Assembly (NCBI RefSeq): GCF_030811555.1
Contig: NZ_JAUSQZ010000001.1
Span: 5,329,241 to 5,393,240 of the forward strand
From: Kineosporia succinea
Lineage (GTDB): Bacteria > Actinomycetota > Actinomycetes > Actinomycetales > Kineosporiaceae
DNA: 64,000 bases
Direction: 5' to 3'
Shown here: positions 60,401 through 64,000 of the stretch, piece by piece
How the letters are laid out: every line of letters starts with the position of its first letter
Numbering within the stretch: the first letter of the stretch is position 1
Translations under genes and position numbers: made by a program
Notes under the pieces: generated by a model
Database searches by the model: none
The model's input: only the letters and a program-made list of their open reading frames with translations
What the model was told of the DNA's origin: nothing

Positions 60401-60841
60401 GTGTGCGTGAGCCAGGCCACAGAGATGTTCTTCGACTTCGTCCGGGTGGAGACGCGGCTCTACAACACCGCCGACGCCCGGCTGCGCGACCGGCACGGGC
60501 TCACGCTCGGGCAGTTCCAGTTGCTGCACATCATCGACTCCACCGAGAACTGCCGGGTGCTCGACGTCGTCCAGGCGATCGGCATCACGGTGGGTGCCGC
60601 GAGCAAGGCGGTCGACCGGGTGGAGGCCGCCGGCCTGTGCGCCCGGGCGGCCAACCCGGGCGATCGTCGCTCGTCGATCCTGACGCTCACCCCCGAGGGG
60701 GCCGAGCAACTGAAGACGGCCCGCCCGGTGCTGGAACGCGAACTGACCGCCCTCACCGCCGACGTCGCCCCGCTCGACGAACTGGCCCGGGCCGCCGGGG
60801 TTCTCGCCGCGCTCCGGGCGTCGCTGGAGAAGCTGGGCTGA
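60401..60841 (+). CDS. MarR-family transcriptional regulator
   Basis: The protein has 146 residues (GTG 60401, or GTG 60407 two residues later with AGAGG upstream). The winged HTH: LTLGQFQLLHIIDSTENCRVLDVVQAIGITVGAASKAVDRVEAAGL, then the wing with NPGDRRSSILTLTPEG. Flanking helices form the dimer interface. It is divergent from the esterase and surrounded by matching palindromes, so local repression relieved by a small ligand is likely. It ends 3 bp before the convergent MDMPI-type gene. Confidence 0.88.
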   Translation: MCVSQATEMFFDFVRVETRLYNTADARLRDRHGLTLGQFQLLHIIDSTENCRVLDVVQAIGITVGAASKAVDRVEAAGLCARAANPGDRRSSILTLTPEGAEQLKTARPVLERELTALTADVAPLDELARAAGVLAALRASLEKLG

Positions 60842-60844
60842 GAC

Positions 60845-61612
60845 TCAGGCGCTCGGGTCCCACGCCACCAGCTGGTCGATGACCGTGACGTCACCCGTCA
60901 CCTGCAGGGCGTCGAGTTCCAGCCGGCCGTAGCAGAAGAGCTGCAGGTCGCTGGCGGTTCCCCGCACGGAGACGTCGGGGGTGGAAGCCGGGAGGTCGAG
61001 CCGGTCGGCCCGGACCCCGTCGGCGCCCAGCGTCACGCGCCAGGAGCTGCCCTCGGTGGCGTGGTAGTCGAGCACCGCGGGCCGGTGGGGCCACGGCGTG
61101 GTGTTGGCACAGATGGTGAACTGGAACTCCTCGACCCCGTCGAGCGCCACCTCCGACGGCAGCGGCTTCCCGGGACCGACGGTGAGCTGCGCGTCGTAGG
61201 CGTGCACCGAGATCTCCTGCAGCTGGTGCCGGGCCACCGCACCGGACGTCCGCGGCGACTGCGAGTCGCCCCACCAGGTCCAGCAGGGCGCCGAGGGCCC
61301 CGCGGCCGCCAGCGCGTCGATCTGCTGCTGCGCGCCCTCGGCCAGCCAGGCCACCAGTTCGGCGCGGTCGGAGGGCATGGGCGGGATGTCGTCGGGGACG
61401 ACCAGGCCGGTCGCGTCCGGGCCCGCGGCCACCGTCGCGGCCCAGCACCGGCGGCGCTCACCGATGTGCCGGGCCAGGTCGGACAGCGTCCAGTCGGGGC
61501 AGGTCGGTACCCGCACCTCGAGATCGGGGGCGGCGGCGATCGCCGCCCGGAAGTCCGCGGAGCGCTCGCCGAACAGGCGCAGGAGTTCCGAGAACGGCAG
61601 AGGTGTGTGCAC
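60845..61612 (-). CDS. Mycothiol-dependent maleylpyruvate-isomerase-type enzyme
   Basis: The protein has 255 residues. The N-terminal MDMPI/DinB-like helical bundle has VRVPTCPDWTLSDLARHIGERRRCW and VARHQLQEISVHAYDAQLTVG, which supply the expected His/Glu/His metal ligands. The C-terminal SCP2-like domain includes SWRVTLGADGV and LQLFCYGRLELDALQVTGD. The family uses mycothiol, the actinobacterial thiol, as cofactor or co-substrate; many members are of unknown reaction. The start at GTG 61612 lacks a clear SD. Confidence 0.85.
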   Translation of the reverse strand: MHTPLPFSELLRLFGERSADFRAAIAAAPDLEVRVPTCPDWTLSDLARHIGERRRCWAATVAAGPDATGLVVPDDIPPMPSDRAELVAWLAEGAQQQIDALAAAGPSAPCWTWWGDSQSPRTSGAVARHQLQEISVHAYDAQLTVGPGKPLPSEVALDGVEEFQFTICANTTPWPHRPAVLDYHATEGSSWRVTLGADGVRADRLDLPASTPDVSVRGTASDLQLFCYGRLELDALQVTGDVTVIDQLVAWDPSA

Positions 61613-61636
61613 CGGAGCTGTTTACCAGCGAGATGC

Positions 61637-62506
61637 TCACGCCGCAACGAATTTGAGCACCGCGGCCAGACGGACCCGGGTCTCGTCGGGCAGGCCCCGG
61701 ATCGGCCGGGGCAGGCTCGGCCGGGTGACCAGCTCCAGGTGCTCGGCGATCGCCGCGATCACCCGGTAGCTGCCGTGCTCGGCGAACAGGTCCCACAGAG
61801 GCTGGAGCCGAGCCGATTCTCTCAGGGCGGCCGGGTGGTCCCCGGCCCGGGCCGGCCGGGCGATCCCCTGGGCGAGAAGGGGCAGGGTTCCCCCGATCGC
61901 CGAGAACCACGCGTCACACCCCTGTGCCAGGCCGGTCGCGGCGGCCGCGTCACCGGAGATTCCCAGTGTGATCCCCGAAGGCAGAAGCCCTTTCAGCTCA
62001 GGCACCCGGGAGGCCGCCGCCGGCGGGATCTTGATCGAGGCCACGTTCGGCAGCGCCGCGATCGCCGCGTAGAGCTCGTCGGTGAACGTGACGTGCGTGG
62101 TGGCCGGGTTGTCGTAGACCGCCAGGGGCACCGACAGCTCGCGCGTGACGTCCTCGAACAGACCGAACACGTCGTCGGGCGTGAGTGGCTGGTAGGACAC
62201 CGGGGCGAGCAGAACACCGGCGGCACCGGCGTTCTGGGCGTCCTCGGCGTGTTCCAGCACGGCCCGGGTGCTGAGGGCGCCGATACCCACGGCGACCGGG
62301 ATCGACCCCGCGTTCTCCACGGTGAGCCGGGCGACCCGGGCCCGCGAGGCCCGGTCGAGGTAGACGTACGACCCCGTCGACCCGAGGGCCGTGATCGAGT
62401 CGACCGACGCGTCCACCAGCCGTGCCGTCAAACCCGCGTGGGCGACCTCGTCGACGCCCTCCCGAGTCAGAGGTGTCAGCGGGAAAGCGCTCAGCCCCGT
62501 GAACAT
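61637..62506 (-). CDS. DapA-family lyase of unassigned substrate
   Basis: The protein has 289 residues with the class I aldolase/DHDPS fold: GLSAFPLTPLTREGVD, ALGSTGSYVYLDRASR, Tyr131 in LAVYDNPATTHV and the Schiff-base Lys159 in VASIKIPPAAA. The EFxG-like context after the lysine found in the hydroxyproline-operon paralogue is absent, so the substrates probably differ. Members act on 2-oxo acids by imine chemistry. It may be cotranscribed with the MDMPI-type gene (24 bp apart), but no pathway is apparent. Confidence 0.83.
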   Translation of the reverse strand: MFTGLSAFPLTPLTREGVDEVAHAGLTARLVDASVDSITALGSTGSYVYLDRASRARVARLTVENAGSIPVAVGIGALSTRAVLEHAEDAQNAGAAGVLLAPVSYQPLTPDDVFGLFEDVTRELSVPLAVYDNPATTHVTFTDELYAAIAALPNVASIKIPPAAASRVPELKGLLPSGITLGISGDAAAATGLAQGCDAWFSAIGGTLPLLAQGIARPARAGDHPAALRESARLQPLWDLFAEHGSYRVIAAIAEHLELVTRPSLPRPIRGLPDETRVRLAAVLKFVAA

Positions 62507-62507
62507 C

Positions 62508-63605
62508 TCACCTCCCCTGGAACATCGTGTAGGCGAGAACGGCCAGCCCCACGACCACGAGCGCCGCGATCACGGCCGAGACGATCTTCGCGACGCTGTA
62601 CGGCCGGTCGCCGATGACCTCACCCGTGCGCGCGTTGATCATCACCTGCCAGGTCTTGTTGTCGAAGCGGTAGGCGGCGAGCCAGACCGGCAGCAGCAGG
62701 AGCTTGAACGTGATGGCGTTCCACTGGGTGTCCATCGAGGTGACCCGCTGTTCGTCACCGCCGATGTCGTCACGGCAGTCCCGCTCGATCTGCCGCTCCG
62801 CGATCTGCTTGAACTGCTCCAGGCCGGCCGGCGGCTCGACCTCGTAGCGCAGCGTCTGGTAGCCCGCCAGGAACTCCGGCTGGTAGGGCACGGCGGCCGG
62901 GATGTCCCACGGCTCAAGGGCTTCCACCCGCTTCGAGGGCAGGCGGGTGACGGCGGGGACCAGGATGTCGTCGAAGATCCGCTCGACCTGCCCGTAGGCC
63001 GGCCACCAGCGGATCTTGCGCACCTGACGCTCCTGCTCCTCGCCGTCGGAGTCGCGGTAGGTCTCGGTCTCGTAGTAGTAGTCGCCGCGCTGACCGTGGT
63101 ACATGGTCATCGTGTCGCTGTCGTAGGTCCAGTACGGCAGGTACGTGCCCTGGATACCCTCGCGGGCGGCCAGCGACTTCAGCGAGTTGGGCGCGAACCA
63201 GCGGCTTCTCACCCAGGCCTGCAGCAGATCCATGGCCTTGTCCGAGGCGATCGCGAACGGCAGCACGCCCTCGGGCGTGATCATGATGTCCGTGTTCGCC
63301 TCGACCACGATCGCGGCGCCGCAGAACGGGCACGCGTCGGAGAGCTTGTCGGTCTCCGTGCGCGCCCCGCAGCCGGTGCAGGTCACCGTGTGCGCGGCGA
63401 TCTGCGACACCGGCATGCTCTGCGCCGTAGCCATCCACAGGTCGTAGTCGTGTTCGCGCACCACCCGGTTCTCGTCGCGCGCGACCTCCTGCTCGAACCC
63501 GCAGTACGGGCACTTGAGCGCGGTGGTGCCGGGCGCGAACGTGAGCCGCGCGCCGCACGAGGCGCACGGGTACTGCTGCTGGGTGTACTGCTGCTGGTCC
63601 GTCAT
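62508..63605 (-). CDS. Zinc-ribbon membrane protein (TFIIB-type zinc finger)
   Basis: The protein has 365 residues. Two zinc ribbons are seen near the N-terminus: PCASCGARL with LKCPYCGFEQ, and VTCTGCGAR with DACPFCGAAI. A central domain of about 200 residues has aromatic-rich LPYWTYDSDTMTMYHGQRGDYYYETETY. One or two hydrophobic segments lie near the C-terminus (ITFKLLLLPVWLAAYRF; IVSAVIAALVVVGLAVLAY). This family is commonly encoded beside SPFH/band-7 proteins, as here. Proposed roles involve membrane microdomain or envelope stress; no reaction is known. Confidence 0.85.
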   Translation of the reverse strand: MTDQQQYTQQQYPCASCGARLTFAPGTTALKCPYCGFEQEVARDENRVVREHDYDLWMATAQSMPVSQIAAHTVTCTGCGARTETDKLSDACPFCGAAIVVEANTDIMITPEGVLPFAIASDKAMDLLQAWVRSRWFAPNSLKSLAAREGIQGTYLPYWTYDSDTMTMYHGQRGDYYYETETYRDSDGEEQERQVRKIRWWPAYGQVERIFDDILVPAVTRLPSKRVEALEPWDIPAAVPYQPEFLAGYQTLRYEVEPPAGLEQFKQIAERQIERDCRDDIGGDEQRVTSMDTQWNAITFKLLLLPVWLAAYRFDNKTWQVMINARTGEVIGDRPYSVAKIVSAVIAALVVVGLAVLAYTMFQGR

Positions 63606-63642
63606 CCCTGACCTGGCTCTAGATCGTCGGTGGCTTGGAAAT

Positions 63643-64000
63643 CTACTGCGGGGGCAGCGGCGGCGGACCCTGGGTGAGGAACCGGGAGACCTCGGGAACC
63701 GAGGCGGCCGGCGTCCATTCGCCCATACCCGCCTTCCAGACCAGGGTGGTGCCCGACAGTGCGCCGGAGGAGGCCTGCGCCTGCAGCCCGGCCTCGTCGA
63801 GCGGCCCCTGCTGGGCACCGTTCACGGCGATGTACCACTGGGCGGCGACGGGCAGCGGGGGAGGACCGGCCGGTTGGTGCTGAGGCTGAGCCTGCGCCTG
63901 GGGCTGCTGATACATCGCGGCGGCGGCCTGCTGACCCAGCCCGACACCCAGCCCGATCCCGAGAGCGTCACCCGCACCACCCGGGTTGTTCGACGCGTTC
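63643..64000 (-). CDS. C-terminal end of an SPFH-type protein with GYF-like domain, truncated by window edge
   Basis: The frame remains open to the right edge, so the N-terminal part is outside. The visible end has a Gly-rich helix-like stretch (GIGLGVGLGQQAAAAMYQQ), a Gln/Pro-rich linker and a GYF_2-type module with AAQWYIAVNGAQQGPLDEAGL and TLVWKAGMGEWTPA. This tail is typical of bacterial SPFH/virion-core-like (YdjI) proteins, which form membrane-bound ring assemblies. The adjacent zinc-ribbon gene supports this; the SPFH domain itself cannot be seen. Confidence 0.65.
   Translation of the reverse strand, partial: NASNNPGGAGDALGIGLGVGLGQQAAAAMYQQPQAQAQPQHQPAGPPPLPVAAQWYIAVNGAQQGPLDEAGLQAQASSGALSGTTLVWKAGMGEWTPAASVPEVSRFLTQGPPPLPPQ

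Overview
This window comes from a very GC-rich actinobacterial chromosome. Many genes start with GTG, several starts look leaderless, GTGA/ATGA stop-start overlaps are common, and a mycothiol-dependent (MDMPI-type) enzyme and an IdeR-type iron box are present. The repertoire (plant cell-wall polymers, hydroxyproline, chemotaxis) suggests a soil or plant-associated actinomycete, perhaps near Kineosporiaceae; the family placement is inference. No rRNA, tRNA, CRISPR array, insertion sequence, phage or plasmid gene was recognised.

Layout. 0-6.6 kb: the end of a membrane GGDEF protein, then methylmalonate-semialdehyde dehydrogenase, a class III aminotransferase, a lipoprotein and an amidohydrolase. 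6.6-8.4 kb: three tandem paralogous lipoproteins. 8.4-9.1 kb: a gene-free stretch with a 15-bp minisatellite. 9.1-11.6 kb: a secreted rhamnogalacturonan lyase. 11.7-16.9 kb: methionine aminopeptidase, two HTH regulators, an SDR, a small membrane protein and an ABC exporter. 17-21 kb: an MMPL exporter / histidine kinase / response regulator operon. 21.1-27.1 kb: a rhamnose operon running from isomerase to lactate dehydrogenase. 27.3-29.4 kb: an MFS pump and its TetR regulator. 29.6-33.5 kb: an HglS-like enzyme, small proteins and a class V aminotransferase. 33.8-40.7 kb: a complete trans-4-hydroxyproline operon. 40.7-41.9 kb: a repeat-rich gene-free stretch. 41.9-51.4 kb: a peptide ABC importer, an Xaa-Pro aminopeptidase and a GH127 beta-L-arabinofuranosidase in one operon. 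51.8-57.4 kb: an HTH-membrane fusion, a small membrane protein and an iron-regulated siderophore importer. 57.7-64 kb: a chemoreceptor, an esterase with its MarR regulator, an MDMPI-type enzyme, a DapA paralogue, a zinc-ribbon protein and the end of an SPFH/GYF protein.

How the genes fit together. Two plant cell-wall programmes stand out. (1) Pectin: the secreted rhamnogalacturonan lyase and the rhamnose operon share a candidate LacI-type operator, TGAAACGNNTCA, at three promoter positions, although no LacI-type regulator lies in the window. (2) Hydroxyproline-rich glycoprotein: the peptide importer, cytoplasmic proline-specific aminopeptidase and cytoplasmic GH127 arabinofuranosidase form one operon next to a complete hydroxyproline-to-2-oxoglutarate operon. 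Both operons carry a near-identical 14-bp AT-rich element upstream. I propose that this is an import-first system for arabinosylated hydroxyproline peptides (extensin type). The gene families are clear; the combined function is inference.

A dispersed palindrome (core CCCCCCTATACC-N5-GGTATAGGGGGG) occurs three times in intergenic DNA at 21.1, 41.4 and 57.5 kb and is the most unusual non-coding signal.
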